64,000 nt of DNA from Bactrocera neohumeralis. Taxonomy: Eukaryota > Arthropoda > Insecta > Diptera > Tephritidae. A program made the translations under genes and the position numbers. Positions 1-13,000 of the stretch are shown here, piece after piece. The notes under the pieces were generated by a model, which did no database searches, was not told where the DNA came from, and worked only from the letters and a program-made list of their open reading frames with translations. The stretch covers positions 68,728,821-68,792,820 of the forward strand of contig NC_065920.1 of the NCBI RefSeq assembly GCF_024586455.1. The letters are read 5' to 3'. Each line of letters opens with the position of its first letter. Within the stretch, counting starts at the first letter, position 1.

Positions 1-898
1 TCAACAGACCTATGAATCACTTGTATGTGGATTTTTTTTTGTTCGTTATTACTATTTCCTTGTAACATCGTTTATACGAAGCTTTTAACAATTTAAACCA
101 TTTTTTGACATCATGTGATGTGACATCGATCTAGCTCTCATCACATCATAACATTATAGTTGTTTTCATTAATTATATCAATTCATTCATAAAATATTCA
201 ACGTTTGACATCACTTCATATCATATGCAAATAGCAATTTCCTTTAAACATCGTTTATACGAAGCATTTAACAATTTAATTTTTTTTTTGCATCATGTGA
301 TGTCACATCACATCATAATATTATAGTTCTTCTCACTAGTTTATTATAACATTTGTATTCTATAATATAAAAAAAGAACAAAATAATCACTCTAAAAAAT
401 ATCACGTCCCAATATCACATCATATCGACGCCAAGCTCACACTGCAATTCAATACGATTTTACAACGATAAAATCTATAATGTCTGTTAACTAGCGAATA
501 TCAATGATGTGATATGAACATCATCCCCCCGATATAATCTCTCACTCATCACTCATTTATGTCACATCTCTACAGCAGTTGTATTTTACTATCAGATCAT
601 ATAGTAATGTAGGTCCCATGATGAGACCATCTCTTATCCGAAAGCAATAAGACAACGTGCTATAAAATTCTAATAAAATCACATCACATCAGGCCCTTAG
701 CACATTATATCGCCTCGATTGTTGCCATTATTGTTTTAGTGGCAAAAATATTCGATGTTATTATAAAATAAATCATTTGAAAGGGTTGCCACATCATATT
801 ACCTATCACACAGGTTCATTTCTTATTTAACATTTTCACATATCACTATGATGTGATCATACGCCTAAATCATATGATCTCTTCTCTGCAATACACAC
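1..898 (-). repeat. ck intron 9 (partial) with CATCACATCA-rich duplication
   Basis: No coding sequence is visible. The residues expected to follow VYR in myosin VIIa are not found here on either strand, so the intron continues past base 1. The sequence is AT-rich with many CATCACATC and its complement. A segment starting near 52 (tttccttgtaacatcg) is repeated near 239, a tandem duplication of about 187 bp, each copy containing catcatgtgatgt. A TTGCCA motif sits near 785. Confidence 0.7.
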
Positions 899-1045
899 CT
901 GTAAACGATCTTTAAAAATGCCACTTTGGCATCCTCCGAGCTCATGCCACCATCCTGATTGTATGAAGCTACAATGGCGCGCTTCCATTCGCTGGTGCTT
1001 TGCATCTTCATAATATCGGAGGGTATCAGTTCGCGCAGCATTTGT
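899..1045 (-). CDS. ck: ck coding exon 9 (part of second FERM domain)
   Basis: Codes for residues 2010-2057 plus two bases, starting QMLRELIPSD and ending KIVYR. The acceptor is tttcatag ending at 1046 and the donor is AG|gtgtgt at 898. It enters with one base completing the proline begun in exon 8 and leaves in phase 2. An apparent continuation past VYR is intron read-through. In the fly protein VYR is followed by WPTFGSAFF, which must lie in an exon left of the window. Confidence 0.95.
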
Positions 1046-4000
1046 CTATGAAAAAATAAAATAAAATGAATACAAATTTCCACCTTACTACGCGCAGCAC
1101 AAGAGGAAAACTCACGGTATGGCCTGCAACTCCTGCTTGTTCTCGCCGTAGCGCACGCGATACACCAGCGCTGCCAGTTTGGCCGCCTCCTCGCGCGAGC
1201 ACTTATGATAGCCGCGCAACAATTTCGGCAACTCTTGATGATAGTGGAATATCAGATCGGCATTGCGATCTTTACCCGGCACCGTATTCGTCCACAACTT
1301 CTTCATGAAGAACACTTGATAGGTGAATTGCGGATTTGAGCCATCGCGTATGGGACGCGCCTTTTTAATCCAATCAGTCAGATGACGTACAAAGTCAAAG
1401 AAGAAATCACCCTCCGGTACGGAGATCACTTTATCGGCGATCTTGACGAACAGCGAGAAACCCTCACTGGTGCGCAATGACAGACGCTGCGAGATGTTGT
1501 GGCAGAAATCTTTTGCACGTGTCGAAGAGTCCACCTCGAATGCTTCGTCCGTGTCGTCGGGGAAGTAGACTTTATGGAAAATTTGTGTAGTTTTGTGTTG
1601 TATCGCTTCGACTTCTACCTGATGTGGCGGATACTTGCGCTGGCCATTACGTATTGTCTTCTGCAAACGATGCATCGAGTCCTGTGAGATGGGATGTCGA
1701 CGCGTGCGCAAGAACATCATCAACTCTTTGAGCAAACCTTGCGAGCAGGCGAAGAGTCCGGTAGCCAGCCACATCAATTCCCAGCCACGTTCCTCTGAGA
1801 CACGATTACGATTGTCCGTTAACTGTTTCATGATTTGACAATAGATTTCATCACGTAAAATTTCATGTTTGAGCGGTCCATCGAAAATGTGATCGGTTAT
1901 TTCATTGCCCATACGTGGACGCTTCGATGGCAGATCGCCCATATACTTCAGTATGGCAGCGAATGCAAAGCAGGCCTCCTCGGCGAGCTCCTCTTTGCTC
2001 TGCAACTTGCGCAGCAGCGGCGCCTTAATGGGATCACGTGAGTAACGCCAGATTTCATCGGCGCGCTTCGAGCTGAGCGTCAATGTCTTGGACATTGTGC
2101 GCTTCGGCGGCAAACGGAAATGATCCAGCGCATATTCCATTAACGTGTGCGGACGATCACGCGGCTCGGGCGCGCCATTCGAAACCATACTTAGGCGGCG
2201 TCCATGATGTGCCTCTTCGATGTTGAACAATGCCAAGATGTCCTGTGGCGGCTTTGTGAGCGTGGGCAGCACATAAACAGTCTCCGCAGGGAAATCGCCA
2301 CGTTCTTGTGTGCGTTCGCAACGTCCAATGCACCAGCCATTGTTTAGTACCGACTCACCGCAAGACTCGTCCTCGAGTATGATGAGATCCCCTTTGAGGA
2401 AGGAGAGGAAGCTCGAACCGTCTGAAGGCGCGCGATAATCCTGTATGGCGATCACATAGCGCGAACTGTAATAGTATACATTGAATTAATACCAGTTATT
2501 ATTGACTTACAAGCCCGCACTTACCGTTTCTTCAGCCCATCCAGGAAGTACACCACCAAATCTCTTATGTCCTCCGCGTTCGGGCTCTGGAAGGTGAACT
2601 CCTCACCGCGAACGGTGGACAAACTGAACGTTTGCGTGAACACTTTATTTGTCTTTTGGCTGGAGACGGCGGTGATTTCCGGGAAGCTCAGCTCCAACAG
2701 CACCTGCTCCTGATCATCCACTACGTATACACCCGTCCAATTTACTGCTATTATGACATCGTTTTTCGGCAAATTCGGACCTGAGTTGCGATAAGCTTCG
2801 TAGAAGCGCGAGAAGAGCAGTGGCCACTTTAGCTTCGCATAACTAACAATGTCCTCTTTGATCTTTAAGGCCGCGACTTTATCTCGCACGTAGTAAGACT
2901 TTTTATAAGCTTGCAGTACCAATGCAGCCCAGCGCTCAATAGCCTTCTCTACGCCGGTCAAACAGAAGTCGGGTATAAAGTTGGGCAGCAGCGTGAATAG
3001 ACGCTCCATGGACATATCCGTGCCATATTCGATGAAGTACTGCTGCGCCGCAATCATTGCCAAATCATCCTCCTTGTCACAGCGATACTCGCCGAACTTA
3101 ACGCCGCGCACCACTTGCTGATAAATGAGGTTCGTTGCGACTTGATCGTGTGTGGGATCATGCCAGGGTGCAAAGATCTCCTTGCGGAAGAAGAGACGCC
3201 ATGGCGCATTGCGCTCTTGTGCGCCCTGTTCTTTTGCGTACTGTTCGCACTGCGATATGGCGTCCATGACATGATCGCCGCCGCTACCCAACGATGAGAC
3301 TTTATCGAAGAGCGCAATGTAGAGCGAGAAGCCAAATTGATCTTTCAGCGTGATCTTATCTGAGAGCTGATTGCATAGCTCACGCGCTGTGGTAGCGGAG
3401 TCGGCTAGCAGCGTTTTCGTATTACCATCCATGAAAGTAATGGGTAGCATGATAGGCTTCTTCGACTTTGTGGCCTGCAACTCCAACCAAGAAGGCGGTT
3501 GATTGCGCGTGCCGTTATTAAATGTGCGCTTCAACCGCTCTTCACAGTATGGTGCATAACCGGGCGGACCTTCACGTATGAAGGCGCGCAAGTAGTTGAC
3601 GAACTTTTCTGATGGCGCAAAGCAGCCGACACATAGAGAGAGCAGTATCCAGCCGCGCGCATGCGAGGATTTGAGCGGATTATTGGTTAGTTGTTTGCAT
3701 ATTTGACAGTAGATTTCATCGCGCAGCTCGGCGCGCAATATGCCATGGCCTATAATGAAATGCAATTTCTCCAAGTTCGAGGTGGGGCGCGATTGCAGCC
3801 AAGATTGGTAGCTGTCCGCGGTGTACTCCTCGTCTTGTAGGCGGCGACGTACATCTTCGCCGAGTTTATTTTTACGCTTCAGCGTTAGCGAAACGAGTTT
3901 GTGGCGTATTGAGCGCGGCTTCTGTTTAAGGAACGCTTCCGGGTCGAGACCCATGAGCTGTGCTTCCTGGAATTCCTGCGCGCGGGAAAGGGATTTGAGA

Positions 4001-7000
4001 ATAAATTAGAAAATTTCGAAAATAACATCAGAATACTTACTTTGCTCCTAATGAAGTTACGCCCCAACGTGGCTGTAACCTTCGACATAACGGAAGTGGT
4101 GTCCATGCGGTCCATGGTGTGATATTTTGGTTCAGGCATGTCGCCTGTGAAACGCAATATGGTTATCCAGAGCGCTTGTGCCGCCAACTGATCGCCTTGT
4201 GTATGCAGTGGCAGTAAAGGATGCTTCAGCGCCTTCTTCGAGTACTGGTGTGTGACGTTGCCTTGGAAGTAGGTAGCAGCGAATTTCTGGAACTTGAACT
4301 CAGAAAGATCTTCCTCATCCTCTGAGACATGCAGCGGCCCAATTATGTCCTGTAATGTTGGCATTTTTGTTAGAGAGTAATATTATTTTATTGAAATTTA
4401 ACGCACCTCATGGTTCATGGAGTTGTTGTGCGGCAGATCGTTGAACACCGACGTTTCGCGGCCGCCATGTGGTGTGGGCGCCTCACTGCTGGAGTCGGGC
4501 AAAAAGTCAAACATCGCCTCCACCAACTTGCTATCGTCCACCGGTTCATCTTGCTTGCGCGCCGCATCATTAATGATGTTCTTCTTCACCTCCACACGTC
4601 GGCGCTCCTCAATCTCTTTCTCCATTTCGCGACGTTCCAGCTCATGCAAACGATCGCGATAGTGCTGCTCCGCAATCTCACGCGCATGCTTATTACCCTT
4701 GTGCATCAGCTCCTGTTCTTCCAGTTTACGCAAGTGTAACACCTCAGCAAATTGCTTATACTCCTCGCGCAGCTTCTGATATTTACGCATAGCAATCATG
4801 CGCCGCACATGCGATTGTATCTTAATGATCGCCCACATTTTGTGCCCATACTCGCGGCGCACCAAATAGCCACGGGCATGCGCTTGCAGGCCCACAATGT
4901 GACCGCGTAAATGCCGAAAACGATGTGAGAGCACACGTGAACGTATGAGCGCCTGCAGGCGCATATAGCCCACACGCATTTGACGGTAGCGTTGACGCTG
5001 CGCATAACCCTTCCAGAAGCGTTGTACCGTGATGACAGCTTCGCGCATACGCAAATAACGACGTCGATACACCCAACCGCGTATGGTGCGTTGTAGTATA
5101 AGTATCTTGCGCGTGAGAACGCGATCGCGCTCCTGTTCGAGGAAAAGATCATGTGCATCTTTCAAAAACACCTTTGTGTTGCCTAGCTGGTAGTCCGATT
5201 TACCCAACACAGTGGCGCATATGCGCGCGGTGGCCGCGCGGCACTCTGTGCGATGCGCTGGCGGCACGCCGGGTATTAGAAAGCGATAACGCTCAACGAA
5301 ATCGCGAAAGCCATGGCGTATGGGGTAGCCAGCGCGACGTATACGTATCGTCTCCATCATGCCGGAGTAACGCAGCTGTCGACAACACAAGCCGCGATCG
5401 AAAAGCATAGGCTTTTTCAGTTCATTCGGTTTGATGCAACGTATGAAGAATGGTTGACACGTGCTCAATGTTTTCATTAGCGCGTCCAAACTTTTGCGGA
5501 ACTGTGTCGAGAGTGTGGGTGTGCGTTTGCGCGTCTCAGCGCCCATTTCAATATCCTGATTGAAGATCTGACGCAAAAACTTATTCGAACTCTGGCTGAC
5601 CAAATGCAATAAATCGGGACTAAATGTATCGCGATTCTTATCGAGAAAACCGCTAGTATCATAGAACACAACGCCGGCAAAATGATTCAAGCCGAAACTG
5701 GTATTAATATCCGACTTCGGCTTCAAGTAATTCTTATGTGCGCCATGCGTTTTGTGCAGCTTCGCCAACATCGTGTGATCCGTGCCCTTTGGAAAGCGCG
5801 CCTCCTCATCGATCAATGCCATAATATTCAACTGCTTGATGGCTATCAAATCGAGCGCATCCTGATTGTCCACAAACTCAATGTGCTGCCAATTGATAGC
5901 CTCGTGATTGTACTCCTCCTGTTCGAGTTTGAAAATATGCTGCACAAAGAATTGTTGCAAATTCTCATTCGCATAGTTTATGCAAAATTGTTCGAAACTA
6001 TTTTGATCGAAATTTTCGAAACCGAAAATATCCAAGACACCAATAGCATTACGTGATGTGCCGCGCGGCTTGAAGATCGCCGAATTAATTTTGCGCACAA
6101 TATGCACAAACATTCGTCCATAGATGCCCTTCACGAAGGCGTCACGCACATCCACGGATTGTTCACGTGACAGCGTTGACACTACCGTCTCGCCGTGTGC
6201 GAAAAGCGTGCGCCGCGTTAATGCATCGATTAGCGGCTGCATTGGCAGACCGAGTAAGGCAGCAACGCGTTCCACATTAATGTGTTCGGGTATCTCGGTC
6301 GCGTCCAGATTATCAACAACAGTCGCTTTATACCTGATATTGCCACAGTGCAGCAGCGCTGCGAGTAATTTGATAATTTCCCAGATTTCCTGATCGGAGA
6401 AGAGCAACACCTTCATGGCGGAGCGTATATCTGAGAATTCAGCAGCATCGTCGCGCCCTTCGCAGGTAATACAATCGCCGCCGGTGAGATATCTGTAGGT
6501 GAAAAATAATAATTATTAAAGTTGAAGTTGTGTTATGAAAATATTTGAGGTTAGGTTATATTCGTTATGGCTCGTGAGTTGAAGTTTTTAGTGTCAACTA
6601 TAGACCCATTTTTTGATTAAAGCACTTGAAAGTTATCATCCAGTATCCGTTCGAAACTATTATTGAAATCTCGAGTTGAATAAATTCTACAATTTCGAGT
6701 TATGAAATTATGAAGAGAATGCAATATTATCATTTCCCTTGTCTAGGTAAACTCATCAGTAAACACTTCTTTTTTATATCTCAACTTTTATGTCTTCCGT
6801 CACAATCAGTCTGAGGTCATCGTTGATTTAGTTAGCAAAGATTTGACTGAAGACGCGATCAAGTATGAAGATAACGCTCTTAATTTAGGTACACAGGTCA
6901 TCAGATCCATATGATTACAACTGAGTTAAAAGTGTTAACAAATGGGAATGGAAACTGAGCACAAAAACTCGAGTTTATTGCCTATATTTTCATAAACTCG

Positions 7001-10000
7001 CAGTTTAAGAAAAAATTTTTTCCTCAAACAGGTTTTAAATACTACTTTTTTTTGGGTTTATAGAGATACAACGAGAGTTATATCAAAAACTTGGAATTTA
7101 AAATTCAACTTGTTCGACATAAACACGTATTAAATACTATTTGTTGGCGAGTTTATGCTCCATTTTGTGTTTACCATTATTTTTTCTTATGAACTTGAAG
7201 TTTAATATATAAACTTTTTCCTTAAACAGGTAATAAACACTAAACTCGGAGCTTAACTAATAAAATTTCCCTTAAACACTATTTTTAGGGCGAGTTTATG
7301 TTCCATTTTGGAGTTTATCATTATTTTTTCTTATAAACTCTGAGTTTAATAAATAAATTTTGTCCTTAAAAACGTACTAAACACTAGTTTATTCTCTATT
7401 TTTGTGTTATCATTATTTTCCCATAAACTCGGAGTTTAATATATAACTTTTTTTCATTTTGGAGTTTATCATTATTTTTTTATAAACTCCGAGCGTACTA
7501 AACACTACTTTTTTAACGAGTTTACTCTATATTTTGATGTTTACTAATATTTTTCCCCATAAATTCGGAGTTGCTATAAAATTTTCCTTTCAATTTTTCG
7601 TTTAAACTCTAACTTTTGAACGAGTTTATTCTCCATTTTGGTGTTTACCAATTTTTTTTTATAAACTCGGAGTTTAATATATAACTTTTTATAAACTCGA
7701 GTTTAATATATAATTTTTTTCCTTCAACACGAACTAAACACTATTTTTTGGACGAGTTTACTCTCTATTTTGATGTTATCATTATTTTTTCTCATAAACT
7801 CGGAGTTTAACTTAAAAATTTTTTCCAACCACAAATTTTTGATCGAGTTTATTTACCATTTTTGTGTTTACCATTATTTTTTTCATAAACTCGGAGTTTA
7901 ACATATCTATTTTTTCCTTAAACTAGTTTTGAGCAGTGTCTTTTGGGTTTATAGAGATTTAACCACACTTATAGCAAAACCTCGAAGTTTAACATATCTA
8001 TTTATTCTGTAAACACATATTAATCACCAATTTCTGGGTTTATAATAGACATAACCAAAGTAGAACGTAGAACTCTATTTTTCACTTACTTATAATCGGC
8101 AGCATTGCCCAGATCCAAACGCCGTTTCTCCTCCGCCGATAGGCCCGCTAATATACAGTAGAACACATGATAATTACGTTCGCTATGATTTTGCGAAACT
8201 ATTCGAGATTTCTCCAAGAGATATTGTTCGATTTTGGCGCCTTCGATGACACCACTCGAGCTAAAGTGTATGTCGATATATTTGCCAAAGCTGCAACGAA
8301 AAGAAAAGAGTATTACATTTTTTGCAAAAATAATATCTTGAGCACCGACTCACCGTGATGAATTGTCATTGCGCACGGTTTTCGCATTGCCGAATGCTTC
8401 GAGTATCGGATTCGCTTCGAGTATTTGCTGTTCGATCCACGAGTGTTTGCCACTAATTGCCGCCAAGTATTGTAATATCAATTTTGTACTTTCCGTCTTG
8501 CCAGCGCCTGATTCGCCCGATATGACTATGCACTGATCCTGACGATAACGTTTCATATGCGCATACGCATTGTCACCGATGGCAAATATATGCGGTGGCA
8601 ATTCACCGATTTTACGCTCCTTATACAATTTGATTTGATCGGCAGTGTAGATGGGTAGTATTTGATAGGGATTAACAGCGACCAAAATGGAGCCAGTGTA
8701 AGTCTGTGTGAGAATTTGAAATTAATAGTAAATTAAATATACTTATTTTAGGTTATATGTGCGCGCACTTACATAGATCAAATTCTCTTTGTAGCGTATG
8801 AGTAGATTTCTGAGAATGCCCGCCTCGTGCAGATCACCCAACGATATCATATCCTCCACACCCTGCACCGAGGAGGCATGCATCGCTTTGATGCGCCGTT
8901 CGGGCGATAGCCATATTTCATTGCCATCATCGTCGCGTACTTGTATGCGTCTACCTTCGGCCGATATGACACGAGCGCCAATGGCTACATCGAATTCCCT
9001 ACCCGATGCGGGTTCTATCCAGATGTAGTCACCCTAAGGAAGAGAGAAGAAGTTGAAATTAATATTGGAATAATGATCTTTAAATGTACATATACTATAT
9101 ACACTTTGTTTTTACGAAATTGTTATGTATGGAGGTTCTATAAATATTGAGCGTATGTTTCGGATTAACTTTTCTATAGTTTTTATATTCTTGCAACATG
9201 TTGCTACAGAGTGTAATAGTTTCGTTCACCTCACGGTTGTATGTATCACATAAAACTAAGCGCGATAGTTATAGGATATGTATAAATGATCAGGTTGACA
9301 AGACGACTTGAAATCCGGGTGACCCTTCGACTAGCCTTAACTCAGGCGACCCTTCAAGCTTCCGGAATACTGCGGTATGTTCGAGGCGGAAGTCTTTGCT
9401 GTTGGTAAAGCGGCAGAGATAGCAAGTAAGACAATAATCTCACATTGCATTACGTCAGAAAATGTCTTAAAAAGCAGGGAGCCAATAGGTTAAGCGACTG
9501 ACGAATAAGTTCTAGAAACACTTAAGTCACTAAAACGATATGCAATGAAATTTCCAAAAGGACTGACAGGCGCCACAGGGCGATATGGAATGCCTTAAGT
9601 ACATGCAGGATCCCCAATATCATATGCAAAAGCACCTTAGGAAAATTCATTTACTTTTAACTCACGCGTAGCGATCTGCAGACGCAGGAATATGGCCCTT
9701 GGGTTCATGTATCCAAGTATTGCGTCTAGAAAGATTGGGATTCTGTATCCATGTATGTCCTTGTAGAGAGGGAAGGACACAATAGATCTCAAATTGCAAT
9801 GCAGCTCCATTTAAATCTATTCCTTGCTTACTCTTTTAGAAATTAAATATCATAAAGATTTTAAAAACTGATCTTATTGTTATTTTAAGTATAGAAGTTA
9901 GTTTTCATGTTTTCATATCGCTTGGTTTTAAATCGTGTTTAGACAGTACTGGAAGTTTCTTAAGGGGAAAGACAAAAATAATATAAAAAATAAAAAAATT

Positions 10001-13000
10001 AAAAAAAAATTGTTCAGTTCCTCTGAAAAACTATTCAAAAATATAGTCCTGAAGTTCCATTGGTTTACTCTAAATATTTTCGAAGTATTTCTTACCAGAA
10101 CCACTGCACTTAACTCAGCGGCTGTATATGTAGGTACCAAAACTTTAAGGCTCGTTATAGTTTATAGACAATTTTATACTCAAGTGCGTGATAGAGCGCT
10201 TTTCCGAGAAAAATGGCATTTTGACAGTTGTTTAACTATACCGATGTCGAAAAACACAGATAAAAATGGCTCTTTTTACAAAGTCCAGGCCTACATCCCC
10301 AATTTTTCGAAATTCTTAAAACCCATCTACTAAGCACTTGATAAAAGCTTCCTGAATAAAAAAAAAATACTTTTCTCGTTTCTGGTAATAGGCCAGGAAG
10401 TTTGGTTTCCGCCATTTTTTTTTTTTTTTGACATAACATAATTTTTATTTTGTATAATAATACCTCTTAATATACATATTTAAGTGGAAAAAATTACTTA
10501 TATTATTCTAGTTTAATAAACTAATTCAATTATCTCCAAAACAAGAACCCCGAAATTCCACATGGTTCAAAAAAGTTATCCAGAAGCACAACTAACTTAC
10601 TATATTTGTTTTAAAGGCTTATAACGGAAGCAGAAGCATTTTTCCCAAAAGGATTTCTTCTGGTATTTCGACAAATTGACGGATGATCAAAATACAAGGT
10701 TAAATTCCCTAAAAGATAATTAAACTGGATAATTAAGGAGTTTGTTGATGTTAATGCTTTCTACAAAAAAAATCCTGGTGGGGAACCGAATTTTTTTCTA
10801 TCAATGTAGATCCCTTAATATTTCATGCCGTCCTAAAAAATAAGCCAAGAAACCTAAACCAAGGCTATGGCTGGATCCCTTTGCTGATGTGACTCTTTTT
10901 AGGGTTAAAGTAGAAGTAAATTGTAGTTTCTTATTACTAACTTTCATACTCTCTTGTTAATAAACAAGGTTAAGAAAGGTTCTGAAGGTTCGACAAACTT
11001 TTTTTTTATTTTCATTTAAAAGTCTTTCATGGGTTTTTTTGGACGCAGTCTTTTGTCTTGCAAAGACTTACATATCTATGAAATGGAAATCGAAATAAAA
11101 AACCAATCAACTACGAAGCCTATTCTTTTAAATATATATACATATCTTTTTTTGACATCGCTTGCCACATTTTTAAACAATTCTTCCATTTTTATTTTCC
11201 AGCTTTTCCAGCTAACTACTAAAACGTTAAATTTTAATCTATCTATAACGTAATTGTTTTCAGAATTTACAGTTGCGCGCCACCGCGCTTAAGCACTCAT
11301 CGGCTATTGTGTGCGTGTGTGTGCCCGAATGCGTACAACATGTGCCCGGAGGTGGTACATTAACCCTGCCATTAACAAACCAAAGCGGGGACTAAGCAGT
11401 CAACCAAGCAGCCCGGTAACCATGCAAACATTGTGATTTAGTTGTTGTGTTTGTTGTTGTTAAACTACAGCTGTTGGCGTTGGGTGCTTGATACTGCATG
11501 TTGTTGTAATGCCTATTGGCTTAAGCGTTGCTCTTGTTCTTGTTGGTGTTGATATTGTTAATGTTGATGTGGTTCTTAATGCTACCACTTTTACCACCAA
11601 GCAACGCAGCCGCTAGTTATAAGTCAACTGACAACAAACAACAACAACTTTATAACAAGCACTTAGGCTTAGGCTCTCATTAATGCCACGGAGGAGACAG
11701 TGAATGATGTTATGCACGTACAAAGAGGATATGTACATGTATACTTTTCACATTGAGTGTACTGAGTAGCCATGGTCTTGAATGTTAAAAAAGATTTATT
11801 TTTTATATAATTTTTATATAATTTTAATATTGACTTACTTATAATTATAAATCTTAGACTAAAAAATATATATTTTTTTAAATATTTACTATTTTCAAAA
11901 CTTTAAATTTTAGTATTAAAAAAAATTATAGTTTTTATGTAATTTTTTTTATTTTTAGATTTAAAAATATATTTTTTTATATTTTTCATATATATTTTTT
12001 TTTTAATTTGAAAATTTTCGAAAGTTTAAATATTTTTTGTATGAAAAATAATTTTAATTTTTATGTAAATTTAATTTTTTTTTTAAGTAAATAAATTACC
12101 ACTGATGAAAAAAATTTCGAACTGTTTTAGTATTAAATATTGTAAATGGTTTAGATTTTATAAAAAAAATATTTATGATGCCTTAATTTGTTTAACTGTA
12201 GATGTTAATAATATTTATTTTACAATGAAAAATATTTTACCTCATTTTTTAAGTTTTTTAATATTTTGAAAATTAAACAAAATGTGGCCAAATTTTTTTC
12301 GTAGAAACAAACATCTTACACCTTTTTTTATAAAAAGTTGTATAAATTTAAACTTATTAGTAAAAAGTAAAGTAGTTTCCCTTTTTTATTAAAAAAAATT
12401 TTATTTTTTGCAAATGCTCTTAATTTTTTTTAAATTTTATTTAGTCAATAAAATCTGATTTTTTTAATATAATATAAAAAAAATATTATTAACTCTATTA
12501 ATATCTTAACTAAAAATAAAATAAATACATATATACACATACATGCATATGTAAAATAAAAAGCAATTTTAATTTTTAATTTTTGTAAATATATGGCAAC
12601 CCTTTCTAATTCTAATTTGAATATAAGTTTTGAATTTATGTTTATGATATTAATTTAATTTTTATTTTTCATATAAAAGTTATACAAAGTGATTTTTTAA
12701 TTTTGATTTTTTTAAAAATAAGTTAACGGTGTGGCAGCCTATAGGATTTTATTTTAAAACGATAAACATAGACATTAAATCGAAAAAATTTAAATTAATT
12801 CTTTGCTTCCAATTTAATATTTATCTTTTATATAAAACTTATACAAAGTATTTTTTCAACTAAAAAACATGTGGCAACCCTTCAGTCTTTATTTTAAAAC
12901 GCTAAACAAAAATAAATATTTAAACCAAGACTTCATATAAAGCATACTGAAATATTTTTTTCAATAAAATAATTAGCACTATGTGGCAACCCTTCAAACA

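Noticed and set aside
4410..6393. Several 81-124 codon plus-strand ORFs opposite ck exon 5
   Set aside because: Antisense shadows of a highly conserved, GC-rich coding exon.
8350..8358. Stop codon right after NDNSSR as a truncation of ck
   Set aside because: It is in the intron; the donor CG|gtgagt at 8353 and the acceptor at 8291 restore R-FGKYIDIHF.
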